The notes: a model not told the origin generated them from the letters alone. Positions 11,991 to 22,544 are shown, numbered from the stretch's first letter. The stretch is DNA of 64,000 nt from Mytilus trossulus (GCF_036588685.1 NC_086386.1:68818682-68882681), one strand, 5' to 3'. Program-made: numbers and translations.

Positions 11991-12450
11991 TTGATTATTA
12001 TAGGCCCAGTTTTCAAGTTGATCCAAATCGGGGTCCAAAATTCAACTTGGTTTGATTTCAACAAAAATTTATTATATGGGGTTCTTTGATATATGCTGAA
12101 TCTAACCATGTATTTAGATTTTTGATATTTGGGCCCGGTTATCAAATTGGTCCACATTGAGGTCTACAAGGGTCCAAAATTGAACTTTATTTGATTTCAT
12201 CAAAAATTTAATACTTGGGGGTTCTATGATATGCTAAGTCTAACCATGTATTTAGATTTTGGATATTGAACCATAATGGGTAAATGTCCCAAAACTTATG
12301 TTGTGTCAACTATTTAATCACAATCCTTTAGTACTGTATCAAGCTTGAATACTGTGTCCATACTTGCCCAAACTGTTCAGGGTTCGATCTCGGTGGTAGT
12401 ATTAAGTTGTTGAATGTCTGGAAGTACCTATCAGCCACGTTTGCCTATTC
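11991..12450. repeat. Diverged copy of the Helitron-like repeat family, 3' part
   Basis: GGCCCAGTTTTCAAGTTGATCC and GGTCCAAAATTGAACTT modules are followed by GCTTGAATACTGTGTCCATA and CAAACTGTTCAGGGTTCGA. This is the same order as the 3' parts at 14340-14446 and 15200-15296, but more diverged and without the terminal hairpin. Confidence 0.6.
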
Positions 12451-12714
12451 TCCAGGACCCTACACATCGTGTTTCTGCAGTACAGAATAGGACAAACTCT
12501 ATAATATTTCGTGGCTTATATGAAGGGTGGGTGCTTCATCAGGGGTCCTGACCCAATCCTTCATATTGTACTAAGCTTTGACTACCGATCTAGTCAGTAT
12601 TTCTTTTAAGTTCCTATGTCTACTATACGCCACCATTGGTGGTTTTGGAAATAGCTCCCTACATTTCGCATTGCGAACTAGTTTTTTACGACCGCAAATT
12701 TTGAAAAAAAAATC

Positions 12715-12760
12715 GTCGTATATTGCTATCACGTTGGCGTCGTCGTCTGCGTCGTCGTCT

Positions 12761-12801
<41 letters not shown>

Positions 12802-14446
12802 GTCGTCGTCGTCCGAATACTTTTAGTTTTTTGGGAGTTTTGGTTTCAACAGTTTAGGAATTAGGGGCCAAAAAAGGGCCCAAATAAGCATTATTCTTGG
12901 TTTTCGCTCAATAACTTTAGTTAAAGTTAATAGAAATCAATGACATTTAAACACAATGTTTATGACCACTAAAGGAAGGTTAGTATTGATTTTGGGAGTT
13001 TAGGTCCCAACAGTTTAGGAATTAGGGGCCAAAAAGGGACCCAAATAAGCATTTTTCTTGGTTTTCGCACCATAACTTTAGTATAAGTAAATAGAAATCT
13101 ATGAAATTTAAACACAAGGTTTATGACCATAAAAGGAAGGTTGGTATTGATTTTGGGAGTTTTGGTCCTAACAGTTTAGGAAAAAGGGCCAAAATTAAAC
13201 TTTGTTTGATTTCATCAAGAATTAAATAATTGGGGTTCTTTGATATGCGGAATCTAACTGTGTATGTAGATTCTTAATTTTTGGTCCCATTTTCAAATTG
13301 GTCTACATTAAGGTCCAAAGGGTCCAAAATTAAACTTAGTTTGATTTTGTCAAAAAATTAATCGGTTGGGTTCTTTGATATGCTGAATCTAAAAATGTAT
13401 TTAGATTCTTGATTATAGGCCAAGTTTTCAAGTTGGTCCAAATCGGGGTCCAAAATTAAACTTTGTTTGATTTCATTAAAAATTGAATAAATGGGGTTCC
13501 TTGATATGCCAAATCTTACTGTGTATGTAGATTCTTCATTTTTGGTCATGTTTTCAAATTGGTCTACATTAAAGTCCGAAGGGTCCAAAATTAAACTTAG
13601 TTTGATTTTAACAAAAATTGAAATCTTTGGGTTCTTTGATATGCTGAATCCAAACATGTACTTAGATTTTTGATTATTGGCCCAGTTTTCAAGTTGGTCC
13701 AAATCAGGATCTAAAATATTATATTAAGTATTGTGCAATAGCAAGTCTTTTCAATTGCACAGTATTGCACAATGGCAAGAAATATCTAATTGCACAATAT
13801 TGTGAAATAGCAATATTTTTTTTTAATTAGAGTTATCTTTCTTTGTCCAGAATAGTAAGCAAGAAATATCTAATTGCACAATATTGTGAAATAGCAATAT
13901 TTTTTTTTAATTGGAGTTATCTTTCTTTGTCAAGAATCAACTCAAATCTTTGGTATATACAATGTATATTCACTTTTTACTACCATCTGATAAATTAAAA
14001 TAATCTTTACCATTCAGTGATAACAAGCAGTTTTTTTACATCTTAATATCTTATGATGTATTTAAATGAGTAGTTATTGTTGCAAACTCCATTAGAAATT
14101 TAATTGAGATTAATTTGGAATAAGGGAAAGGGGGATGTGATTAAAAAAATTGGGTTCAATTTTCTCATTTGAAATGAAATTTCATAAATAAAATGAAAAT
14201 TTCTTCAAACATTTTTTTGAGAGGATTAATATTCAACAGCATAGTGAATTGCTCTAAGAGAAAACAAAAATTTTAAGTTCATTAGAACACATTCATTCTG
14301 TGTCAGAAACCTATGCTGTGTCAACTATTTAATCACAATCCAAATTTAGAGCTAAATCCAGCTTGAATGTTGTGTCCATACTTGCCCCAACCGTTCAGGG
14401 TTCAACCTCTGCGGTCGTATAAAGCTACGCCCTGCGGAGCATCTGG
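12715..14446 (+). mobile_element. Helitron-like non-autonomous element, copy 1
   Basis: It begins near a GTC microsatellite (12737-12812). About 500 bp of AAGGAAGGTTGGTATTGAT-type modules follow, then three or more units of about 130 bp (GGTCCAAAATTAAACTT ... GGGTTCTTTGATATGC), 35 bp palindromic units (13720-13910) and an AT-rich segment. It ends with a hairpin at 14424-14440 (GCTACGC-CCT-GCGGAGC, one mismatch) followed by CTGG at 14443-14446 and then T. A short hairpin upstream of CTRR and insertion before T are Helitron 3' hallmarks (known). The 5' TC end is not identified and there is no Rep/helicase gene, so assignment is tentative. Confidence 0.55.
12737..12812. repeat. GTC trinucleotide microsatellite
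   Basis: Nearly uninterrupted GTC/TCG repeat with occasional TGC and TTG variants. It would read as poly-serine in one frame (the 82-residue frame at 12578-12826), which I consider fortuitous. Shorter GTCGTC tracts mark the same position in related repeats at 16750, 18950 and 61255. Confidence 0.9.
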
Positions 14447-14454
14447 TTTATTAT

Positions 14455-15296
14455 GGGCCCAGTTTTCAAGTTGGTTAAAAACAGTCTCCAAAATTTTTAT
14501 ATTAAGTATTGTGCAATAGCAAGAAATTTTCAATTGCACAGTTATAAATTCAGCAATAGCAAGAAATCTTCAATTGCACAGTATTGTGCAATAGCAAGAA
14601 ATCTTCAATTGTACAGTATTGTACAATAGCAAGAAATCTTCAATTGCACAGTATTGTGCAGCAAATATTTTCAACTGCACAGTATTGCACATAACAAGAA
14701 ATACCTAATTGCACAATATTGTGCAATAGCAAGAAATTCCAATTGGATTTCAATTGGAGTTATCTTTCTTTGTCCAGAATAGTAGTTGAATCAACTTAAA
14801 TCATTGTTTTATACAATATACAATATATATTACTTTTACTACCAACTGATAGATTAAAACAATCTTTACCATTCAGTCATTGTCAGTGATAACAAGCACT
14901 TTTTTTACATTTTAATATTTTATGATGTATTTCAATGAGTAGTTATTGTTGCAAACTTCATTAGAAATTTGAATTGAGATCAGTTTTGAAATAAGGGAAA
15001 GGGGGATGTGAAAAAAAAATTGGGGGGTCAATTTTTTTCATTTCAGATTTCATAAATAAAAAGAAAATTTCTTCAAAAATTTTTTTGAGAGGATTAATAT
15101 TCAACAGCATAGTGAATTAATCAAAGGCAAAATTATTTTTTTAAGTTCATAAGACCACATTCATTCTGTGTCAACTTTTTAATCACAATCCAAATTTAGA
15201 GCTGAATCCAGCTTGAATGTTGTGTCCACACTTGCCCCAACCGTTCAGGGTTCAACCTCTGCGGTCGTATAAAGCTGCGCCCTGCGGAGCATCTGG
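14455..15296 (+). mobile_element. Helitron-like element, copy 2 (3' part only)
   Basis: It starts abruptly in the GGGCCCAGTTTTCAAGTTGG module nine bases after copy 1 ends. It carries an expanded block of 35 bp TTGCACAGTATTGTGCAA units (14505-14740), then the same AT-rich segment as copy 1. It ends with hairpin 15274-15290 (GCTGCGC-CCT-GCGGAGC) and CTGG at 15293-15296 followed by TTTA. The two copies lie head to tail and both end in the identical 3' terminus, as expected for tandem Helitron insertions or end-bypass events. Confidence 0.55.
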
Positions 15297-15840
15297 TTTA
15301 TAATGTTTTCGTAAAGCTTTATTTGTTTTTCCTAACGAGAAGTGATATTTAGTTACAAATACTAGTGGTATCTGCTTGTCAGATTCTTGTTTAAAGCGGA
15401 GTAACTCTTGGCGTTCGATATTGAGAGCCGATTCACAGTTACGAAGTATTTCAAGGTCCTTATTTCCCCTTTGCTTAAGATGGTCTTTGAATTTACAAAG
15501 AGTATCTTTTAAATTTTGCGTGTTGCTGTTTTTTTCGATGGTGGCGAATAGCTTCCCCTTTTATAAATGCATAGACGTCCTATCTAAATATTAAAACGGA
15601 TTAGTAGGTTTGGTGTAGCCCTTAATATCAAGGATACCGGTGTTCCTGAACCTCAACCCTTTATGTACGACTGTACATCGAGAAAGATAATTTCTTCGTT
15701 TGAAATTTTAATAAAGGGTGATGATCATTTGATATTTTAAAAAACTCCTCAACTTCTCGTGATGAATGAGCTATAATAAACGCATCATCTCTATACCTTC
15801 CGTAAAATAAGATCTTATTTTTATTTTATACTTATATTTT
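15297..15840 (-). pseudogene. Penelope-like reverse transcriptase relic
   Basis: On the minus strand, about 15815-15780 encodes YGRYRDDAFIIAHS, with the catalytic Y-R-D-D at 15784-15795. After a frame change come EEIIFLDVQSYIKG and GILDIKGYTKPTNPF-like blocks. 15520-15300 then reads through NTQNLKDTLCKFKDHLKQRG to IPLVFVTKYHFSLGKTNKA. The RYRDD motif, the E-I-FLD block and the downstream TKYHF segment match Penelope-like elements. Frameshifts and internal stops show it is inactive, and the 5' half and GIY-YIG end are absent. It is a different lineage from the RYIDD relic at 6.8-7.4 kb. Confidence 0.75.
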
Positions 15841-15936
15841 TCAATAATCATTGATAACTTTGAATGCTGTAATATCACAAATTTCTGGGCTGCAAAAAAA
15901 TTAGCATTCAATTCGTAAATGCATTACATTGGTTCT

Positions 15937-16165
15937 AAGACTTTAACAAACAGAACACTATCAGTTGTCCTTGAAGGTGAAACATCAAATACGATTCTTG
16001 TAACATCTGGAGTATCACAAGGCACAGTGCTTTGACCAATTTTATTCTAAAGGTATATTAATGATTTGGCAGAATATATTGAACATAGTACATTAAAATG
16101 GTTTGCAGATGACAACATTATGATACATGTACTGAAATTAAGAAACCAGATGGCAGTCTAATTTG
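15937..16165 (+). pseudogene. Jockey/CR1-type LINE reverse-transcriptase relic
   Basis: One frame from 15937 reads KTLTNRTLSVVLEGE, then TSGVSQGTVL-stop-PILF-stop-RYINDLAEYIEHSTLKW, then FADDNIMIH, with the catalytic F-A-D-D at 16102-16113. Spacing between the SGVSQGTVLGP-like motif and FADD is normal for Jockey/CR1-group RTs. Two in-frame stops and loss of everything else show it is a relic. The second half (from about 16091) is duplicated at 18288. Confidence 0.8.
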
Positions 16166-16264
16166 TGAGTGGGATTGGCTCATTCATTTCACTCCAATAA
16201 ATGCATCACTCTCCGTGTAAAACAAAAACCTTGACACTTCACTTAACAAATGGCTAAAAAGGTA

Positions 16265-16570
16265 ACTGGTTCCTGGTTCGATTCCCGTTCGGGATGAAAA
16301 TTTCAGGAACTCTATTTTCGGCTCTCCCTTGACACCATTTGCGAGTATGGTCTTAAGGAAACGATGATAGTCCGTCGGAAGGGGACGATAAATGGCTGAC
16401 CCGTGTTAAGAGAGAGCCATATCTCTTGCACGTTAAAGACACCCATGTAGATATCGAAAAAGAGTAGGCTAATGCCGCTACAAGGCAGCACTCGCACCCG
16501 CAAAGTGGAAAGGGATTATTATAAGTTGCAAAACTTGTTTCCCAATCCACTCTAAATAAATATGTTTAAA
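16265..16570 (+). mobile_element. tRNA-derived SINE, 5'-truncated copy
   Basis: It retains the B box (GGTTCGATTCC) and the full body through CACGTTAAAGACACCC, AGAGTAGGCTAATGCCGC and TTTCCCAATCCACTCTAAA. The A-box half of the tRNA-like head is missing. It is about 95 per cent similar to the complete copy at 50603-50947. The overlapping minus-strand frames recur in all copies because they lie inside the SINE body. Confidence 0.85.
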
Positions 16571-16814
16571 CCAACAAATAGCTCTCAAAAAGGTTACAAT
16601 ACAAATCATTTGGACCTAATTCTTCAATCAAACTAAAAATGGGATAAACCTTGTATTTACATGGCAACAAAAGCAAATCAGTCTCTGATTTATTAGCTCA
16701 CCTGGCCCAAAGGGCCAAGTGAGCTTTTCCCATCACTTTGCGTCCCTCGTCCGTCGTCGTCAACTTTTACAAAAATCTCCTCCTCTGAAACTACTGGGCC
16801 AAATTAAACCAAAA

Positions 16815-18287
16815 AGCCAAAAAAGGGCCCAAATAAGCATTATTCTTGGTTTTCGCACAATAACTTAAGTTTAAGTTAATAGAAATCAATGAAATTTAAT
16901 CACAATGTTTATGACCACAAAAGGAAGGTTGGTATTGATTTTGGGAGTTTAGGTCCCAACAGTTTAGGAATTAGGGGCCAAAAAGGGACCCAAATAAGCA
17001 TTTTTCTTGGTTTTCGCACCATAACTTTAGTATAAGTAAATAGAAATCTATGAAATTTAAACACAAGGTTTATGACCATAAAAGGAAGGTTGGTATTGAT
17101 TTTGGGAGTTTAGGTCCCAACAGTTTAGGAATTAGGGGCCAAAAAGGGACCCAAATAAGCATTTTTCTTGGTTTTCGCACCATAACTTTAGTATAAGTAA
17201 ATAGAAATCTATGAAATTTAAACACAAGGTTTATGACCATAAAAGGAAGGTTGGTATTGATTTTGGGAGTTTTGGTCCTAACAGTTTAGGAAAAAGGGGG
17301 CCAAAGGGTCCAAAAGTAAACTTTGTTTGATTTCATCAAGAATTGAATAATTGGGGTTCTTTGATATGCGGAATCTAACTGTGTATGTAGATTCTTAATT
17401 TTTGGTCCCATTTTCAAATTGGTCTACATTAAGGTCCAAAGGGTCCAAAATTAAACTTAGTTTGATTTTGTCAAAAAATTAATCGGTTGGGTTGTTTGAT
17501 ATGCTGAATCTAAAAATGTATTTAGATTCTTGATTATTGGCCCAGTTTTCAAGTTGGTCCAAATCGGGGTCCAAAATTAAACTTTGTTTGATTTCATTAA
17601 AAATTGAATAAATGGGGTTTCTTGATATGCCAAATCTAACTGTGTATGTAGATTCTTCATTTTTGGTCTTGTTTTCAAATTGGTCTACATTAAAGTCCAA
17701 AGGGTCCAAAATTAAACTTAGGTTGATTTTAACAAAAATTGAAATCTTTGGGTTCTTTGATATGCTGAATCCAAACATGTACTTAGATTTTTGATTATTG
17801 GCCCAGTTTTCAAGTTGGTCCAAATCAGGATCTAAAATATTATATTAAGTATTGTGCAATAGCAAGTCTTTTCAATTGCACAGTATTGCACAATGGCAAG
17901 AAATATCTAATTGCACAATATTGTGAAATAACAATATTTTTTTTTTAATTAGAGTTATCTTTCTTTGTCCAGAATAGTAAGCAAGAAATATCTAATTGCA
18001 CAATATTGTGAAATAGCAATATTTTTTTTTAATTGGAGTTATCTTTCTTTGTCCAGAATCAACTCAAATCTTTGTTATATACAATGTATATTCACTTTTT
18101 ACTACCAACTGATAAAATAAAATAATCTTTACCATTCAGTGATAACAAGCAGTTTTTTTACATCTTAATATTTTATGATGTATTTAAATGAGTAGTTATT
18201 GTTGCAAACTCCATTAGAAATTTAATTGAGATTAATTTGGAATAAGGGAAAGGGGGATGTGATTAAAAAAATTGGGTTCAATTTTCT
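16815..18287 (+). mobile_element. Helitron-like element body, copy 3 (no 3' end)
   Basis: Collinear with 12845-14170 but containing one extra 120 bp module (the AAGGAAGGTTGGTATTGAT unit appears three times, at about 16922, 17085 and 17248). The 130 bp module block and the 35 bp palindromic units follow. It stops at 18287 in the sequence corresponding to 14170, so the terminal hairpin and CTGG are missing. Very high similarity to copy 1 suggests recent spread or segmental duplication. Confidence 0.75.
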
Positions 18288-18448
18288 CATTAAAATGGTT
18301 TGCAGATGACAACATTATGATACATGTACTGAAATTAAGAAACCAGATGGCAGTCTAATTTGTGAGTGGGATTGGCTCATTCATTTCACTCCAATAAATG
18401 CATCACTCTCCGTGTAAAACAAAAACTTTGACACTTCACTTAACAAAT

Positions 18449-18765
18449 GGCTCACAAAGGTTCCTGGTTCGATTCCCGTTCGGGATGAAAATTTCAGGAA
18501 CTCTATTTTCGGCTCTCCCTTGACACCATTTGCAAGTATGGTCTTAAGGAAACGATGATAGTCCGTCGGAAGGGGACGATAAATGGCTGACCCGTGTTAA
18601 GAGAGAGCCATATCTCTTGCACGTTAAAGACACCCTTGTAGATATCGAAAAAGAGTAGGCTAATGCCGCTACAAGGCAGCACTCGCACCCGCAAAGTGGA
18701 AAGGGATTAATATAAGTTGCAAAACTTGTTTCCCAATCCACTCTAAATAAATATGTTTAAACCAA
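18449..18765 (+). mobile_element. tRNA-derived SINE, 5'-truncated copy (duplicate of 16265-16570)
   Basis: It is the duplicate, through the 2.2 kb tandem duplication, of the 16265 copy. It begins at CACAAAGGTTCCTGG, slightly cleaner than the other copy, and carries the B box GGTTCGATTCC and the complete body. Confidence 0.85.
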
Positions 18766-18885
18766 CAAATAGCTCTCAAAAAGGTTACAATACAAATCAT
18801 TTGGACCCAACTCTTCAATCAAACTAAAAATGGGATAAACCTTGTATTTTCATGGCAACAAAAGCAAATAAGTCTCTGATTTATT

Positions 18886-19671
18886 AGCTCACCTGGCCCA
18901 AAGGGCCAAGTGAGCTTTTCCCATCACTTTGCGTCCCTCGTCCGTCGTCGTCAACTTTTACAAAAATCTCCTCCTCTGAAACTACTGGGCCAAATTAAAC
19001 CAAAATGGGTCACAATCATCATTGGAGTATCTAGTTTAACAAATGTGTCCGATGACCCGGCGAACCATCCAAGATGGCCACCATGTTTAAAAATAGAACA
19101 TAGGGGTAAAATGCAGTTTTTGGCTTATAACTCAAAAAACAAAGCGTTTAGAGCAAATCTGACAATGGTTTAATTGTCAAGATCTATCTGCCCTGGAATT
19201 TTCAGATGAATCGGACAACCCAGGTTGCTGCCCCTAAATTGGTAATTTTAAGGAAATTTGCTGTTTTTGGTTATCTTGAATATTAGTATAGATAGAGGTA
19301 AAATGTAGGCAGCAATTATGTTCAGCAAAGTAAGATTTACAAATAAGTCAATATGATCGAAATAGTCAAATGACCCCTAAGGAGTTATTGTCCTTTATAG
19401 TCAATTTTCAACCATTTTCATAAAATTTGTAAATTTTTCCCTCGGTTTTAGTTTGATACCCCGATTTTGTTTTTTGTCCATGGATTTATGAGTTTTGAAC
19501 AGCGGTATACTACTGTTGCCTTTATTTACTAACATTTTCCGATAAAACTACTGGGCCAAGTTCATTATAGATAGAGATAATTTGTAAGCAGCAAGAATGT
19601 TCAGTTCCTTTGTTTAATATTGACATAGACCAAGGTGAGCGACACAGGCTCTTTAGAGCCCCTAGTTTGTA
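18886..19671 (+). mobile_element. Helitron-like non-autonomous element with CTAG end
   Basis: It opens with a palindromic segment (AGCTCACCTGGCCC at 18886 pairs with GGGCCAAGTGAGCT). It closes with the perfect hairpin GGCTCT-TT-AGAGCC followed by CCTAG and T at about 19648-19668. Hairpin plus CTRR plus T is Helitron-like (known hallmark). The 5' TC end is not evident. The interior contains a nested copy of another repeat at 19438-19530. A partial, diverged right end occurs at 43835-44025 (GTGAGCGACACAGGCTCC). The 87-residue frame at 18910 lies within the element and is not convincing. Confidence 0.55.
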
Positions 19672-19674
19672 GAA

Positions 19675-20005
19675 ACCTAAAAAAAGCCTTACTTAAAGTT
19701 ATGGCTCTCGTCTGACCACATGAAAAACAGCAGGCCTCACGGTCATAAAACTTTCGAGCACGATTTTTGTACTCAGACTCGAAAATCAACCAATCGAATT
19801 GCTGGATTTTATGTTTCGAGCATGATTTTTGTGCTCCGAGCACTGAGCAAAGTTTTAAGGCCAAATGTCAGTTCAAGGAAGAGCTGTCCACTTCACATGC
19901 AACCGCTTCTATAACACCATAGCAGTTAATAAATTGATGACAGACGACAGACTAAATTGGGTACTCACTTGAAATTTAGGTTTAACTACTAATAATTACA
20001 TTAGA
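19675..20005. other. No gene seen
   Basis: Contains an imperfect direct repeat, TCGAGCACGATTTTTGTACTC (19754) and TCGAGCATGATTTTTGTGCTC (19816), giving overlapping short frames on both strands. No recognisable protein or RNA gene. Confidence 0.4.
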
Positions 20006-20019
20006 TGTATGTTTCATTA

Positions 20020-20350
20020 TAATACGTTATTCTGATTGGCTAATTGCACATCACATGTTATTCCGTAGGCAGTTGCATGAGACAATAACATTTCATTCAT
20101 GATGACACGAGGTCCCACAATAATGGGCACAGGTGAATTTAAAAATTTAACTTCATGAAAATCGTGTTTTTATAATCCTAGCTAAGAAATGTAATTATAA
20201 TTATTGAATGCTTCTTTTTGTAACTTTATAGGGTTGTAAAAGCGTTGACCGTGCGTACATTTTTAGAATGAAGCGCTTCCGCGCTTCATACAAAATGTAC
20301 TTCGGTCAACGCTTTTACACCCCAATAAATTTACAAAAAGAAGAATTCAA
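20020..20350. mobile_element. Element ending in a 70 bp-armed hairpin
   Basis: 20204-20275 and 20281-20350 form a long imperfect palindrome: TTGAATGCTTCTTTTTGTAA on the left, its complement TTACAAAAAGAAGAATTCAA on the right, and TGAAGCGC-TTCC-GCGCTTCA at the centre. Upstream is about 180 bp of non-repeated sequence with TTCTGATTGGCTAA at 20030. The same layout occurs at 53.93-54.29 kb. The left edge is not defined. Confidence 0.55.
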
Positions 20351-20559
20351 TTCTTAAATACAGACTTGTTTGCTCTACAAACACTTGAACAACTTTTATT
20401 ATGAACAGGATTTTATTTGTTGCACAGTTTGATTTAGAAGAAATACTGAAATAGCTGGTTACTACAATTAATTGCACAATAACTAAGATATTTCATATTT
20501 TATATCTTCAAATTGTAATAATATACGTCATATAACATAATTGCAACCCTAATCTCGAT

Positions 20560-22520
20560 TAAGTAAGTAAGTAAAACTTTATTTTGATTCGGCATATTGA
20601 CAAACAGTACAAACATAAGCTCTAATGAGCTTTTCACCGAATATTAAAACATGCAATAACAAATAAAACAGGGCATGCACCATGCAAAATAAATAATAAC
20701 AAGAGGCTGTCACAACGACAGCAAACCGGATTTACTAACATTTATTTGTGTCCTGGCAATATCACAAGAAACCATTACTGATGAATGGTGAAAGTGAAAA
20801 TCGTCATTATCAAATTTGACCTCTATTTTGTCATCAGTATCAACATATTAAAATTTGAAAAACTTAGATTGAATTCAATGTTTTATTAAAGTCTCATCTC
20901 TCAACAAGTACAATCAATCTTTATACAATAGTAACATTGTAAAATAACACTAAATAAAATGAGAGCCATTCTATACAGAATTATAAGAGACTATTAAAAT
21001 GCATAGATAATAATAATACATAATGGTTCATGAGTAAATGCAACAATGTGAATGGAAAAACCATTTTTCAATCTTTCAAGAACCATAACTCCTGAACGGT
21101 AAAAGTAAAAATGGTCATTATTGAACTTGACCTCCATTTTGTTATCAGTAACAACATATTAAAATTTGGGAAGCTTTGGTAGAACAGTTCATGCGTAAAT
21201 GCATGGACACGGCTGGAAACTTCATTTTTCAATCTTTCAAGAACCATAACTCCTGAATGGTAGAAGTCAAAATCGTCATTATTTAACTTGACCTCCATTT
21301 TGTCATCAGTAACAACATATTAAAATTTGGGAAGCTTTGGTAGAACAGTTCATGCGTAAATTCACGGACACGACTGGAAACACCATTTTTCAATCTTTCA
21401 AGAACCATAACTCCTGAACGGTAAAAGTCAAAATCGCCATTATTGAACTTGACCTCCATTTAGTTGTCAGTAACAACATATTAAAATTTTAAAAGCTTTG
21501 GTTGAACGGTTCTTGAGTTAATGCACGGACAACATTTGATAGCCGCCCGCCCGCCCGGCCGCCCGCCCTTCGTACATCCCCAAATCAATAACCGACATTT
21601 TTGTCACAAAAATCCGGTTAAAAATCAGCACCAATAGCATATACATGTACTAGTATCTTGTGAAATACCAAATCAAATATATATATATGAAGCACTAAAT
21701 TTTTTAAATTTGCAGTTTTAAAAAAAAAGAAATTAAATAGTTTATGATTTATAAAGTAAAAATGTTCAAATCTTTCAAATTTTAAAATGTAAAAACAAAA
21801 TTAATGCAGCATAAAAAGCTAAAATATTGTAACACAAATTATCTACAGGCAGAGCATAAACATGCTGTTCCACTCCAGTACTGAACAAGACTTTTAAAAT
21901 GTGGGAAGCTGTTAACAGTCCTCAAATGGTCTGGTAAGCTATTCCATAAAGAAGCAAAACTAAAAGATTTTTTTTTCCATATGAGGTAGTTCTTCAATGG
22001 CTGTGGTATTTCCAAAATATTACTGTATCTAAAAGAATATTTAGTGTGTTTAATTTTGAGTTAATTTTGTAAACATAAAGGAGCCCAATTAATTAAAATT
22101 TTATAAGTCTCAAGAGTCATTGACCTGATGCATCTTACTTGTAGGGTTGGAACCTTTGCGTTCTCAAGAAGAGTTTCCGAGGATGATAAGTAGTTGTCAT
22201 ATGCAAATCTTAATGCTCTCTCTTGTAATTTTTTTTAGAATTTTCTCTGTACAAAAATGCCAAGCCAAAGGGCAAAAAATAAAATTACTCAAAATAAAAG
22301 TATGAAAAATTGTAAGTTTATTTAAACTGTTAAAAAATTATCTTATTCTCTTGAGAACTTTCAGCTATTGTGATGCCTTTCTACACAAGTTACTTCTATA
22401 TGTGCATCAAATTATGTTGGTAATCAATTCCAAGTAACTTTACTGTTTCTTCACATGATAAAATATTTTACTGAATTTGTATAGATGGATATTTTGCAAA
22501 GGTTCTTTTCCCTACAGCAA
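20560..22520 (-). pseudogene. Minus-strand LINE relic, split by a tandem-repeat element
   Basis: Rightmost parts read on the minus strand encode fragments of a Jockey/CR1-group RT C-terminus: KLLGIDYQHNL (near 22420), CPLAWHF-like (near 22265), QERALRFAYDNYLSSSETLL (about 22235-22175) and SFASLWNSLPDHLR (about 21960-21920). Frame shifts between fragments are frequent. The 3' tail appears at 20563-20585 as a short TAAG tandem followed by an AATAAAGTTTT complement. The coding part is separated from this tail by the inserted element at 20699-21620. Confidence 0.7.
20699..21620. mobile_element. Non-autonomous element carrying about 160 bp tandem units
   Basis: It opens with a small hairpin (GGCTGTCACAACGACAGC) and CAAACCGGATTT, and closes with the palindrome ATTTTTGTCACAAAAAT then CCGGTT, giving a short inverted AACCGGATTT/AAATCCGGTT pair. 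Between these are four units (starting near 20760, 21076, 21235 and 21396) built around AACCATAACTCCTGAACGGT and TTGACCTCCATTTTGT, and a CCCG-rich tract at 21543-21570. About 160 bp (20866-21028) interrupts unit one. It is nested in the minus-strand LINE relic. Confidence 0.65.
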
Positions 22521-22544
22521 TAACTTGACTAATTAAAAAAGGGA

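Larger units (their letters stand above)
16091..19005. repeat. 2.2 kb tandem duplication (second copy partial)
   Basis: 16091-16814 is repeated at 18288-19005 with only a few differences. It carries the end of the RT relic, a truncated SINE and the start of the AGCTCACCTGGCCC element. Between them, 16815-18287 is a copy of the Helitron-like body (compare 12845-14170). At 18286-18290 the body joins the second copy at a CAT shared by both partners, and at 16814 the first copy switches into the body inside AACCAAAA. Copy offset is about 2197 bp. Confidence 0.85.

Noticed and set aside
12578..12826. 82-residue frame with a poly-serine tail
   Set aside because: The tail is the translation of a GTC microsatellite; the rest shows no similarity to a protein.
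16312..16550. Two overlapping minus-strand frames recurring at 18503-18741 and 50683-50930
   Set aside because: They recur because they lie in the SINE body; SINEs are non-coding.
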